Part shown: piece after piece, positions 41,676 through 50,182 of the stretch
Layout of the letters: every line of letters begins with the position of its first letter
Position numbering within the stretch: the first letter of the stretch is position 1
Assembly (NCBI RefSeq): GCF_001463905.1
Contig: NZ_BBWR01000012.1
Span: 248,001-312,000 of the forward strand
Reading direction: 5' to 3'
Origin: Aureimonas frigidaquae
GTDB taxonomy: Bacteria > Pseudomonadota > Alphaproteobacteria > Rhizobiales > Rhizobiaceae
DNA length: 64,000 nt
Program-made: the position numbers and the translations under genes
Notes under the pieces: generated by a model
Told to the model about the DNA's origin: nothing
Databases searched by the model: none
The model's input: the letters and a program-made list of their open reading frames with translations, nothing else

Positions 41676-42413
41676 TCAACGCAGTTCGGAGTGATAGTGT
41701 TGGGCGTCGGTGTTGCAGGTGCTCAGGCGCCATTCCACCGGAGCTCCGTCCAGCGAATAGGCGATGCGCGAAATCTGCAGGACCGGCGCGCCGGGCGGAA
41801 GCTGCAGGGCCGCGGCCTCGTCCGCCGTGGCGGCCACCGCCTTCAGCTTTTCGTCGGACTTGGCGATCGTGACGCCGAAGTGGAGGGCGTAGAGGCCGTA
41901 GAGATTGTTGGGCAGCTCCATCACCTCGATCTCACGGAACGTATCAGCCGGAAGGCTGATCGTCTCCACGATGGCGGGCCGCCCCGCAATGGAGCGCAAG
42001 CGGGTGATCCGGACCACTTCGCTCATGCGACTGAGGTTCAGAACCTCCTGCTCACCGGCATTGGCGCGCGACCGCGCGACGGACAGGACCTGACTGTCCG
42101 GGAACACGCGCTGCCCGGAATCGGGCACCAGCTTGAAGAACTGGAACATGATCCGCTCTTCGTCATGCGTGGCGACGAACGTTCCCTTGCCCTGCCGGCG
42201 CACGACGAGGTTTTCGCTCGCCATCGCGTCCAGCGCCTTGCGGACCGTGCCCTGGCTGACGCCGAGCTCGGCTGCGAGCTGCATTTCGCTCGGCAGGAGC
42301 GCGCCTGCAGGCCAGATGCCATCGGCGAGCCGCCGGACCAGCATGTCGCGGACCTGCCGATAGAGCGGCCGGAATCCCAACGCATCTTCCCCTGCCGTCT
42401 CGTTCCGATCCAT
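41676..42413 (-). CDS. GntR-family (HutC/UTRA) regulator of the sulfolactate cluster
   Basis: The 246-residue protein has a GntR winged helix (LYRQVRDMLVRRLADG, LPSEMQLAAELGVSQGTVRKAL, LVVRRQGKGTFV) and a C-terminal UTRA ligand domain (VVRITRLRSIAGRPAIVETISLP, PPGAPVLQISRIAYSLDG). The ATG at 42413 with AGGTGG upstream is preferred to the longer frame. It lies between suyA and the divergent exporter gene. TCTTATA-type repeats occur in both promoter regions it borders, so it probably represses both until sulfolactate or sulfopyruvate binds. Described sulfolactate clusters mostly carry other regulator families. Confidence 0.85.
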   Translation of the reverse strand: MDRNETAGEDALGFRPLYRQVRDMLVRRLADGIWPAGALLPSEMQLAAELGVSQGTVRKALDAMASENLVVRRQGKGTFVATHDEERIMFQFFKLVPDSGQRVFPDSQVLSVARSRANAGEQEVLNLSRMSEVVRITRLRSIAGRPAIVETISLPADTFREIEVMELPNNLYGLYALHFGVTIAKSDEKLKAVAATADEAAALQLPPGAPVLQISRIAYSLDGAPVEWRLSTCNTDAQHYHSELR

Positions 42414-42490
42414 CGTCGCCACCTGTGTCACATCCTGCTCTGTGTCATCTAGCCCGGCCGGGCTGCACATCGCTACAGCCATTTCAGCTC

Positions 42491-42519
42491 TTGACTCTTA
42501 TATCTTATACGGTTGTATG
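42491..42519 (+). promoter_or_regulatory. Candidate promoter/operator of the YeiH-type exporter
   Basis: TTGACT (42491-42496) is followed by the repeat TCTTATATCTTATAC (42496-42510), which shares the TCTTATA half-site with the palindrome at 41605, and a weak −10 (TGTATG) 17 bases after the −35. The overlap with the promoter suggests repression by the GntR protein encoded divergently. Confidence 0.4.
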
Positions 42520-42588
42520 GACAGAGTCGTTTGAGCAAGCGCAGATGCGACCGCACTGGTGCGGGGTCGCAACTCTCATAGGTTTGGC

Positions 42589-43611
42589 ATGTACCGAAGC
42601 CTCCGGCGCCATCTGAGCCCTGAGCCGTTCCGCCCCATGACGGACCGCGTGCGGAGCGTCATGCCCGGCCTGTTGACGGCAGTCGTCATTGCCATGGCTG
42701 CAGCCTTCCTGTCGGACAATTATAGCGGCCCCGTCATGCTGTTCGCGCTGCTCCTCGGCATTGCCTTCAACTTTCTGTCGACGGAGTCGGCCTGCAAACC
42801 CGGCATCGACTTTGCCTCCCGCACGGTCCTGCGGCTGGGTGTGGCGCTGCTCGGTGTCAGGATCACCCTGTCCGACGCCATGGCACTGGGGCCGACACCG
42901 CTGATCCTAGCCGTATTAGGCGTTGCCACCACCATCGGCGCCGGCATCGTCCTGGCCCGGCTCCTGGGCTTCGACAGGCTGTTCGGCGTGCTGACGGGCG
43001 GCGCGGTCGGCATATGCGGCGCGTCCGCGGCCCTGGCCATCGCGTCGGTCCTGCCCAGGCGTGCGGATGGCGGGGAAAGCGATACGATCTTCACCGTGGT
43101 CATGGTCACGACGCTGTCGACCGTGGCCATGGTCGTCTATCCCGTGCTCCTGCAGCAGGGTCCGTTCACGGACATCCAGTCCGGCATCTTCCTCGGCGCG
43201 ACGATCCACGACGTGGCGCAGGTCGTGGGCGCCGGCTACAGCATATCGACCGATGCCGGTGACGCGGCCACGCTGACCAAGCTCCTGCGTGTCGCCATGC
43301 TGGTGCCCGTGGTGCTCGTCATCTCCATCCTCGTGTCCCGTGGACGGGGCGAGGGTCGTGTCGGCCTGCCCGGCTTTCTCGTCGGCTTCGTGGCGCTTGT
43401 CATCGTCAACAGCCTGGGCCTCGTCCCTGGCGTCGTGGCCACCTTCCTGTCCGACCTGTCGCGCTGGGCCCTGGTTGCGGCCATCGCGGCACTCGGCATG
43501 AAGACGATGCTGGGTCAGATCGCGACGGTCGGTCCGCGCGCGCTTGTCCTGGTGTTGCTCGAAACGGTCTGGATCGCCCTGTTGGGCCTGGCCGTCATAG
43601 CCTGTCGTTAA
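42589..43611 (+). CDS. YeiH-family putative sulfite/sulfate exporter (SuyZ/CuyZ-like)
   Basis: The protein of about 340 residues has roughly ten transmembrane segments and the UPF0324/YeiH pattern: LFALLLGIAFNFLSTESACKPGIDF, LLGVRITLSDAMALG, GICGASAALAIASV and GATIHDVAQVVGAGY. Family members in sulfonate-degradation clusters (SuyZ, CuyZ) are proposed to export sulfite or sulfate released by desulfonation, which fits its place beside suyAB. The start is uncertain: ATG at 42589 (used here) or 42637, or GTG at 42559. Confidence 0.82.
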   Translation: MYRSLRRHLSPEPFRPMTDRVRSVMPGLLTAVVIAMAAAFLSDNYSGPVMLFALLLGIAFNFLSTESACKPGIDFASRTVLRLGVALLGVRITLSDAMALGPTPLILAVLGVATTIGAGIVLARLLGFDRLFGVLTGGAVGICGASAALAIASVLPRRADGGESDTIFTVVMVTTLSTVAMVVYPVLLQQGPFTDIQSGIFLGATIHDVAQVVGAGYSISTDAGDAATLTKLLRVAMLVPVVLVISILVSRGRGEGRVGLPGFLVGFVALVIVNSLGLVPGVVATFLSDLSRWALVAAIAALGMKTMLGQIATVGPRALVLVLLETVWIALLGLAVIACR

Positions 43612-43697
43612 GTTCAGCCGCGCCGCTGCATAACAGGAAAAAGACGAAACAGCGGTTGCGGATGCCAGCCTGTGTAAGAAGCAAAAGGGAGGAAACC

Positions 43698-44681
43698 ATG
43701 CTTCTGAAAACTGCTCGATGCATCGCCTCGCTCGTCGCCGTCGGTGCCATGGCCACAGGCGCCCTGGCGCAATCGGCCTATCCCGATAAGCCCATCACCC
43801 TTGTGGTTCCCTACTCCGCCGGCGGCCCCACCGACACGGTTGCCCGCGTTGTCGGGCAGGCCATGAGCGATGAGCTCGGGCAACAGATCCTGGTCCAGAA
43901 CGTGGGCGGCGCCGGCGGGACGCTCGGCTCCGGCCAGGTCGCGGCAGCCGCTCCGGATGGCTATACGCTGCTCATCCACCATATCGGCCTGGCATCGGCG
44001 CCGACCATGTATCCCAAGCTGAACTTCGACCCGATCGCCGACTTCGCGCCGATCGGCCTCGTCACGGATGCACCGATGGCTGTCATCGCTCGCAAGAACC
44101 TTGCGGCGAACACGATGGGCGAGCTCATCGCGGCCATCAAGGCGGATGGAGAAACCATGACGCTGGCCCACGGGGGCAATGGCGGCGCGGCCCATCTGTG
44201 CGGCATGCTCCTGCAGGAGGCGACCGGGGTGCAGATGGTGACCGTTCCCTACCAGGGCACGGCACCGGCCATGACGGATATCCTCGGCGGCCAGGTCGAC
44301 CTGATGTGCGACCAGACCACCAATACGGTGTCGCAGATCCGCAATGGCGATGTGAAGGCCTATGCCGTGACCTCCGCGACGCGGGTCGCATCCCTGCCCG
44401 ACGTGCCGACGACCGCCGAGGCCGGCCTGCCCGAGCTGACGGTCGGCGTCTGGCATGGACTTTACGGGCCGGCCGGCATGGACCCGCAGATCGTTCAGAC
44501 ACTGGATGCGGCGCTCAAGAAGGCGCTCGCCAATGAAACGGTGATCCAGCGCCTGGCCGATATCGGCACGACACCCGCCGCGCAGGAGGAGGCGACCCCC
44601 GATGCGTTGAAGGAAAAGCTGGCCTCGCAGATCGATCTCTGGCGCCCGCTCATCCAGAAGGCAGGCGTCTACGCTCAGTAA
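43698..44681 (+). CDS. Orphan TctC/Bug-family substrate-binding protein
   Basis: The 327-residue periplasmic protein (ATG after GGGAGGAAACC) has a signal peptide (IASLVAVGAMATGALAQ) and the Bug signatures YPDKPITLVVPYSAGGPTDTV and VGGAGGTLGSGQVAAAAPDGYT. No TctA or TctB gene accompanies it. It follows the exporter gene by 86 bases. It may deliver sulfolactate or a related acid to a TctAB pair elsewhere, or act in sensing, as proposed for other Bug proteins. Confidence 0.88.
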   Translation: MLLKTARCIASLVAVGAMATGALAQSAYPDKPITLVVPYSAGGPTDTVARVVGQAMSDELGQQILVQNVGGAGGTLGSGQVAAAAPDGYTLLIHHIGLASAPTMYPKLNFDPIADFAPIGLVTDAPMAVIARKNLAANTMGELIAAIKADGETMTLAHGGNGGAAHLCGMLLQEATGVQMVTVPYQGTAPAMTDILGGQVDLMCDQTTNTVSQIRNGDVKAYAVTSATRVASLPDVPTTAEAGLPELTVGVWHGLYGPAGMDPQIVQTLDAALKKALANETVIQRLADIGTTPAAQEEATPDALKEKLASQIDLWRPLIQKAGVYAQ

Positions 44682-44693
44682 CCGCCGACACGC

Positions 44694-44747
44694 GGCATGC
44701 GTGTGGACTGCCGGACGATCCCTTCGACCGGCGGTTCCACGCGTGCC
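44694..44747. terminator. Bidirectional hairpin between convergent genes
   Basis: GGCATGCGTGTGGACTGCCGG (arm starting at 44694; GGCA, GCGTG and GGA pair) and CCGGCGGTTCCACGCGTGCC (ending 44747) form a long imperfect stem between the convergent tctC-like and isochorismatase-like genes. No T-run is present. Its position suits a shared terminator. Confidence 0.5.
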
Positions 44748-44750
44748 CCG

Positions 44751-45446
44751 TTACTTCTGAGCTGATGCCTGCAGTTCGCGTACGAATGCGTCGGCCGTGC
44801 GCACGCGGGCATAATGCCCGTCCATCGCTTCGACGCTCTGCCTGTGGTTGTCGTCCCCGTAGGCGGCGCAGCCATCCTCGATCATCGTGACGAGGAACCC
44901 GCGGTCGGCAGCGTCGCGGATCGCCGATTCCACGCATTGATCCGTGACGACGCCCATGATGACGAGGTAATCCACGCCGAGATTGCGCAGCACATATTCG
45001 ATGTTGGTCGCGTTGAAGATGCCGGAGGCCGTCTTGGGGATGATGATCTCGTCACCCTGCGGCCCGACCTCGGGTATGACCCTGGCTTCGAAAGAGCCCT
45101 TGGCGGCGTGCAAGCGCGAGATCTTGTGGTCGAGGCTGCGGTCCCGGCCATCGGCCGTCAGGCTTTCGATGACGGTGAAGATGACCTCGACCCCGGCCGC
45201 ACGGGCTGCCGCCAGGATCTTGCGCTGTGCGGGAATGACGACATCGGCGACCCGCTCGTAGAAGGCGGCATGCGCATTCTGCTTCGTCCCCGGCTGCCGG
45301 GCCAGTTCACGCTCGCGCAGGCCGACTTCCATCTCCTGCATGTCGACAGACAGGATCGCGGTGCGGGCCGGATCGACAGGGCGCTCCCTGTAGGATGCGC
45401 CCTCGCTCTCGACCGCTTCGCGCACGATCCGCGGATGCCGGCTCAT
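44751..45446 (-). CDS. Isochorismatase-fold amidohydrolase (paralogue 1)
   Basis: The 231-residue cysteine hydrolase has the family triad: Asp in LSVDMQEMEV, Lys in IIPKTASGIFN and nucleophile Cys in GVVTDQCVESAIRDA. Such enzymes cleave amides such as N-carbamoylsarcosine, ureidoacrylate or biuret. The ATG at 45446 has a GGGGGTGGG upstream; the frame opens at 45521. It is divergent from the Liv-type importer operon and closely resembles the paralogue encoded at 52300, so both may act on one degradation pathway. Confidence 0.8.
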   Translation of the reverse strand: MSRHPRIVREAVESEGASYRERPVDPARTAILSVDMQEMEVGLRERELARQPGTKQNAHAAFYERVADVVIPAQRKILAAARAAGVEVIFTVIESLTADGRDRSLDHKISRLHAAKGSFEARVIPEVGPQGDEIIIPKTASGIFNATNIEYVLRNLGVDYLVIMGVVTDQCVESAIRDAADRGFLVTMIEDGCAAYGDDNHRQSVEAMDGHYARVRTADAFVRELQASAQK

Positions 45447-45468
45447 ACCCACCCCCTTTGAAAAATCA

Positions 45469-45504
45469 TCTGATACAGAATTGCACGTTTCAGATATTTC
45501 TGTA
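45469..45504. promoter_or_regulatory. Operator-like dyads in the divergent promoter region
   Basis: TCTGATACAGA (45469-45479) is a near-perfect dyad and CAGATATTTCTG (45491-45502) is a second one. Together TACAGAA (45474-45480) and TTCTGTA (45498-45504) form a 7-base inverted repeat around 17 bases. The region lies between the divergent hydrolase gene and the importer operon and is a good candidate site for the RpiR regulator encoded at 52866. Confidence 0.45.
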
Positions 45505-45555
45505 AGCATTGTTCCAGACACGGTTCAACCCTACGAAAACACGACGCGCGGGCGA

Positions 45556-46341
45556 ATGGACGCACCCTTGCTGGAAGCCGATGGACTGGCCCGACGCTTC
45601 GGAGGGGTCGTGGCGTTGGATGGCTATGGCATCAGGCTGCGGCCGCGTGAGCTCGTCGGCCTGATCGGGCCGAACGGCGCGGGGAAGACGACGGCGTTCA
45701 ATCTTCTGACCGGCGTCCTTGCGCCGACATCCGGCGCGATCTCCTGCGCGGGCACGCAATTGACCGGCAAGGGGCCGGAATCCTTCGCGCAGGCGGGCAT
45801 TGCCCGCACCTTCCAGAACATTCGCCTGTTTCCGCAATTGTCGGTTCTTCAGAATGCCGCATCCGGCTGCACCATGCGCCGCGGCCCCGGTTGGCTGGCC
45901 ACCGTGATGGGCGTGCCGGCCGCCCGGAACGCCGAGCGCGATATTGACGCATTCGCGCACCTGCAGCTCGAACGGGTGGGGCTTGCCGATCTGGCCGATC
46001 GCAAGGCCGGCTCCCTGCCCTATGGGCATCAACGCAAGCTGGAGATTGCGCGCGCCCTGGCTACGGAGCCGAAAGTGCTGCTCCTCGACGAGCCGGCCGC
46101 CGGCATGAACCCGAGCGAAACGGCCGGATTGGTGGCCATGCTGCGGGAGCTGCATGCCACACTCGACATCGGCATCGTCCTGGTCGAGCACGACATGAAG
46201 CTCGTCATGGGCCTGTGCCAACGCATCCAGGTGCTCGACCGGGGCAAGCTGATCGCGGAGGGCAGCCCTGAGGAGATCCGGTCGAATGCCGATGTGGTGA
46301 CGGCCTATCTGGGCAGGCGAAGGAGCCGGGCGCATGCTTGA
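45556..46341 (+). CDS. Branched-chain amino-acid/amide ABC transporter ATPase (LivG-like)
   Basis: The 261-residue ATPase starts at the ATG at 45556. It has Walker A GPNGAGKTT, a LivG-type YGHQRKLEIARALA signature region, Walker B VLLLDEPAAGMNPSE and the IVLVEHDMKLVMGLC tail typical of LivG. It is the first gene of a five-gene importer in the order ATPase, ATPase, permease, permease, binding protein, and overlaps the next gene by 8 bases. Confidence 0.92.
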   Translation: MDAPLLEADGLARRFGGVVALDGYGIRLRPRELVGLIGPNGAGKTTAFNLLTGVLAPTSGAISCAGTQLTGKGPESFAQAGIARTFQNIRLFPQLSVLQNAASGCTMRRGPGWLATVMGVPAARNAERDIDAFAHLQLERVGLADLADRKAGSLPYGHQRKLEIARALATEPKVLLLDEPAAGMNPSETAGLVAMLRELHATLDIGIVLVEHDMKLVMGLCQRIQVLDRGKLIAEGSPEEIRSNADVVTAYLGRRRSRAHA

Positions 46342-47053
46342 TCTTCGCGACCTCGACGTGTGGCGCGGCCCCTCCCATGTCCTGCGGAACCTGTCCCTGA
46401 CCGTCGCGCAGGGCGAGATCGTGGCCCTGATCGGCGGCAATGGCGCCGGCAAGACATCGACCCTGATGACCATCAGCGGCCTGTTGCGTCCGCGGGCCGG
46501 CACGGTGACCTTCGACGGCAAGCCCATTCACCGCATGCCGCCCGAGCGGATCGTTTCCATGGGGCTGGCGCAATGTCCGGAAGGCCGGCAGGTCTTTTCC
46601 AGCCTGACCATTGCCGAAAACCTCGCCATGGGCGCCTTTCTGCGGCGCGACGATCGTGTCGCCCAGGATCTCGAACGCGTTCATACGCTGTTCCCCATCC
46701 TGCGCGAGCGCGCCGCCATGCGGGCCGGCAATCTGTCCGGCGGCGAGCAGATGATGCTGGCGATCGGGCGTGCGCTGATGGCCAATCCCCGCCTTCTCCT
46801 GCTCGACGAACCCTCGCTGGGCCTTGCGCCCCAGATGATCGACCGGATCTTCGACGTGGTCGAGGCCATTGCCCGGGACGGCGTGACGGTGCTCCTGGTC
46901 GAGCAGAACGCCATGATGGCGCTCGAGATCGCCGACAGGGCCTATGTCATCGAAAACGGCTCCATCGTCCTGTCCGGCACGGGAGCGGAGCTGATCGAGG
47001 ATCCCAAGGTACACGAGGCCTATCTCGGCTTCGAGACGGAGCCGTCGGCATGA
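46334..47053 (+). CDS. Branched-chain amino-acid/amide ABC transporter ATPase (LivF-like)
   Basis: The 239-residue ATPase has Walker A GGNGAGKTS, LSGGEQMMLAIGRALMANP and the LivF-type LLLLDEPSLGLAPQMIDRIF with EQNAMMALEIADRAYVIENG. It pairs with the LivG-like ATPase and overlaps its neighbours on both sides by 4-8 bases. Confidence 0.92.
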   Translation: MLDLRDLDVWRGPSHVLRNLSLTVAQGEIVALIGGNGAGKTSTLMTISGLLRPRAGTVTFDGKPIHRMPPERIVSMGLAQCPEGRQVFSSLTIAENLAMGAFLRRDDRVAQDLERVHTLFPILRERAAMRAGNLSGGEQMMLAIGRALMANPRLLLLDEPSLGLAPQMIDRIFDVVEAIARDGVTVLLVEQNAMMALEIADRAYVIENGSIVLSGTGAELIEDPKVHEAYLGFETEPSA

Positions 47054-47943
47054 GCGCCTATCTCATCCAGCAGATCGTCAACGGGCTGGTCCTCGGCTCC
47101 ATGTATGCGCTGGTCGCCGTCGGCTTTTCGATGATCTACTCGATCGTGCGGCTGATCAATTTCGCGCAGGGCGACATCGTGATGATCGGCGCCCTCACCG
47201 CCGTCTTCTGCCTGATGGCGCTTGGCCTGCCCCTGTGGGTGACGGTCCTCGCCACGCTGGCGGCAGGTGCGGCCCTGGCCGCCCTGATCGAAGTGCTCGT
47301 CTTCCGTCCGCAGCGTGGCGCTCCGCAGGTGAACGGCTTCATCACCTCGCTTGCCGTGTCCATCCTGATCCAGAACCTGGGCGTCATGCTCCTGTCGGCG
47401 CAGCCGCGCCCGCTGCGCCTTCCGTCCGAATGGCGCGGGGGCATCGACATGTTCGGCGCGCGTCTGTCCATGCTGGATATTGGCATCTTCGTCTCGACGG
47501 CGGTCAGCCTTGCCGGGCTGGTCTACTTCGTCCGCTTCACGCGGATGGGCATTGCCATGCGCGCCACGTCGGAAAACCTGACGGCGGCGCGGTTGATGGG
47601 CATTCCCGTCAACCGCGTGGTGATGACCGCCTTTGCCGTCGGCGGCGCGCTGGCCGGGCTGGCCGGCCTTCTCTGGGGCGGGCGCTATGGCCAGGTCGAC
47701 CCGCTAATGGGCTTCGTTCCGGGCCTGAAGGCCTTCGTGGCCGCCGTGATCGGTGGCGTCGGAAGCCTGACCGGGGCGGTCCTGGGCGGTTTTCTGCTCG
47801 GCCTTGCCGAGGTGCTGCTGGTGGGCCTTCTCCCGCAGGAATTCGGCGCCTACCGCGATGCCTTCGTCTTCGCCCTGCTCATCGTGGTGCTCCTGGTTCT
47901 TCCCTCCGGCCTGATGGGCCATTCGACGGAGGAGCGGGCATGA
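47050..47943 (+). CDS. Branched-chain amino-acid/amide ABC transporter permease (LivH-like)
   Basis: The 297-residue permease begins at the ATG inside the LivF stop and has the LivH pattern: LIQQIVNGLVLGSMYALVAVG, LINFAQGDIVMIGAL and MRATSENLTAARLMGIPVNR with GRYGQVDPLMGF. Eight or so membrane segments are visible. Larger frames running through the ATPase genes are antisense or shifted artefacts. Confidence 0.92.
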   Translation: MSAYLIQQIVNGLVLGSMYALVAVGFSMIYSIVRLINFAQGDIVMIGALTAVFCLMALGLPLWVTVLATLAAGAALAALIEVLVFRPQRGAPQVNGFITSLAVSILIQNLGVMLLSAQPRPLRLPSEWRGGIDMFGARLSMLDIGIFVSTAVSLAGLVYFVRFTRMGIAMRATSENLTAARLMGIPVNRVVMTAFAVGGALAGLAGLLWGGRYGQVDPLMGFVPGLKAFVAAVIGGVGSLTGAVLGGFLLGLAEVLLVGLLPQEFGAYRDAFVFALLIVVLLVLPSGLMGHSTEERA

Positions 47944-48947
47944 GGCGGGTTCCTGCGGCGCGGCTGGCGTTCCTCGTCACCGGCATCCTGGTCATGGCCG
48001 GCGCCTTCCTGGCCGGTCATGTGCTGACGCCCTTCCAGCAGACCATGGTCGGCTTTGCCGGCATCAACATCATCCTGGCCGTCAGCCTGAGCTTCTCCAA
48101 CGGGCTGACGGGCCTGTTCTCGCTCGGGCATCCGGCCTTCATGATGGTCGGTGGCTATACGGCTGCGATCCTGACCTTTCCGGCCGCCCGCAAGGCGATG
48201 ATGATGCCGGCCCTGCCGGACGCCGTCGCCGGGATCGAGGCCCCGTTCATCGTGGCGACGCTGGCCGGCGGCATGCTCGCCGCGCTGGTGGCGCTCATCT
48301 CCGGCTTCCCCGTGCTGCGCCTGAAAGGTCATTACCTTGCCGTCGCCACGATCGGGCTGATCGTCATCCTGCGGGTCGTCGTCAACAATGCCGATGGCGT
48401 CACGCGCGGCGCCATCGGCATTTCCGGCATACCACGCCTGTCCACCCTGCCCTGGATCTTCGGTTGGGCGCTCCTGACGCTCTTCGTCCTGTGGCGCCTC
48501 AAGCACGGGGCGCCCGGACGCGCCCTGATGGCGATCCGCGAAAACGAGCTTGCCGCCGCCGCCATCGGCGTCGACCGCGCGGCCGGCCGGATGAAGGCTT
48601 TCGTGCTCGGTGCGTTCTTCGCAGGTGTCGGCGGCGCGCTCTGGGCGCATCTCGTCACCAACCTGACGCCCGCCTCCTTCGGCATACCCTTGGCCTTCAT
48701 GCTGGTGGCGATGGTCGTCATCGGCGGCAGCGGCAGCCTGATCGGCGCTGCCGTGGCGGCCATCGCCCTCAGCATCGTCGGCGAGGTGATGCGCCCGATC
48801 GAGCGCGATCTCGGCGCCTATGGCCTGATGCAGATCACCATCGCGCTCACCCTGATCGCGGTCATGCTGCTGCGCCCGAGCGGGCTGTTCGGCGGCGGCG
48901 AGCCGATATCCGATACATTCCCCCCGAAACGAAGGAGCATGCAATGA
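47940..48947 (+). CDS. Branched-chain amino-acid/amide ABC transporter permease (LivM-like)
   Basis: The 335-residue permease has the LivM pattern, including IILAVSLSFSNGLTGLFSLGHP, LKGHYLAVATIGLIVILRVV and MAIRENELAAAAIGVDRAAGR. It is coupled by 4-base overlaps to the LivH-like gene before it and the binding-protein gene after it. Confidence 0.92.
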   Translation: MRRVPAARLAFLVTGILVMAGAFLAGHVLTPFQQTMVGFAGINIILAVSLSFSNGLTGLFSLGHPAFMMVGGYTAAILTFPAARKAMMMPALPDAVAGIEAPFIVATLAGGMLAALVALISGFPVLRLKGHYLAVATIGLIVILRVVVNNADGVTRGAIGISGIPRLSTLPWIFGWALLTLFVLWRLKHGAPGRALMAIRENELAAAAIGVDRAAGRMKAFVLGAFFAGVGGALWAHLVTNLTPASFGIPLAFMLVAMVVIGGSGSLIGAAVAAIALSIVGEVMRPIERDLGAYGLMQITIALTLIAVMLLRPSGLFGGGEPISDTFPPKRRSMQ

Positions 48948-50119
48948 AGCGCAGACATTTCCTCGCCGGCGCCGGCCTGTTGACCCTGGCGGCCACCTTC
49001 ACTGTCTCGGCGCCCTCCATCGTGCTGGCGCAGGATGGGCCGATTCGCATTGCCGCGCTCTACAACCTGACCGGTGGCATGTCGTCCATCGACGCGCCGG
49101 CGCTGAACGGCGCGCGCCTCAAAGCCAAGGAGATCAACGATGCGGGCGGCATCGACGGCCGCCAGGTCGAGATCGTCGCCTACGATACGCGGACGGACCA
49201 GGGGGCCACGGCGACAGCGGCGCAGGAGGCCGTCTCGGCCGATGTCGTGGCCGGTATCGGCTATGGCGACACGACCTTCGTCATGGCTGCGGCGCCCACC
49301 TTCCAGAGCGCCGGCATCCCCTTCGTCACCTCCGGCGCGACGCACCCCAAGCTGCCCGAATGGGTGGGCGACCATATGTTCATGACGGCCTTCGGCGATG
49401 ACGACCAGTCCTTCGCCATTGCCGACTATGCGATCGACGAGCTCAAGCTCGACAACGTCATGGTGTGGACCGACAATTCCATGGACTTCACCAAGGCGCT
49501 GTCGACCTTCTTCAAGGAGCGTTACGCGGAGCGCGGCAAAACCATCTTGGAGGATGTGTCCTTCATGATGGGCGATACGGACTTTTCGGGGCAGATCGCC
49601 CGATTGAAGGCGCTCGACCCGCAGCCCGACGCGGTCTTCATCTCGGCCATCCCGAGCGAGGCCGGCGTGACCGTGCGCCAGATCCGCGAAGCGGGCCTCG
49701 ACCTGCCGATCCTGTCGGGCGACGGCTTCGATACGCCGCTCGTGGCAGAGGTGCCAGGGCCGGACCTTGCCAACAAGGTCTATTTCTCCACCCACACCTA
49801 TCTTGCCGACGACCGGCCGGAGGTCGCGGCCTTCATCGCGGCCTACGAGAAGGAGTTCGGCACACCGCCGGAGAATGCCTTCGCGCCACTCGGCTACGAC
49901 GCCGTCGGCCTTATCGCCAATGCCATCGAAACGGCGGGCAGCGCGGAGCCTTCCGCCATCCGCGACGCGCTCGCCAAGACCGAAGGCTTCAAGGCGGTCA
50001 CCGGCGAGATCAGCTATTCACGCGCGACGATGGTGCCGCCCAAGCCGATCTCGATCGTCGGCGTCGATGGCGGGACATATTCGGTGCTGTCCATCTGGCG
50101 TCCGGAAAGCGCGCAGTAA
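48944..50119 (+). CDS. Liv-type ABC transporter substrate-binding protein
   Basis: The 391-residue periplasmic protein (ATG overlapping the LivM stop; GAAGGAG upstream) has a Tat-like signal (KRRHFLAGAGLLTLAATFTV) and the family pattern IRIAALYNLTGGMSSIDAPA, RLKAKEINDAGGIDGRQVEI and GDTDFSGQIARLKALDPQPDA. The ligand need not be an amino acid, since the downstream ligase and amidohydrolases suggest an amide, amine or ureido compound. A hairpin follows the gene. Confidence 0.9.
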   Translation: MKRRHFLAGAGLLTLAATFTVSAPSIVLAQDGPIRIAALYNLTGGMSSIDAPALNGARLKAKEINDAGGIDGRQVEIVAYDTRTDQGATATAAQEAVSADVVAGIGYGDTTFVMAAAPTFQSAGIPFVTSGATHPKLPEWVGDHMFMTAFGDDDQSFAIADYAIDELKLDNVMVWTDNSMDFTKALSTFFKERYAERGKTILEDVSFMMGDTDFSGQIARLKALDPQPDAVFISAIPSEAGVTVRQIREAGLDLPILSGDGFDTPLVAEVPGPDLANKVYFSTHTYLADDRPEVAAFIAAYEKEFGTPPENAFAPLGYDAVGLIANAIETAGSAEPSAIRDALAKTEGFKAVTGEISYSRATMVPPKPISIVGVDGGTYSVLSIWRPESAQ

Positions 50120-50133
50120 GGCATTTCAGACCC

Positions 50134-50157
50134 GGGAGGCGGCTCTGGCCGCCTCCC
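50134..50157. terminator. Intercistronic hairpin after the binding-protein gene
   Basis: GGGAGGCGGC and GCCGCCTCCC form a perfect 10-bp stem with a TCTG loop, 15 bases after the binding-protein stop. Without a T-run it is more likely an mRNA-stabilising or attenuating element that raises binding-protein output relative to the downstream enzymes. Confidence 0.5.
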
Positions 50158-50182
50158 CCGACCCGTCATCAAAAGGTGCCCC

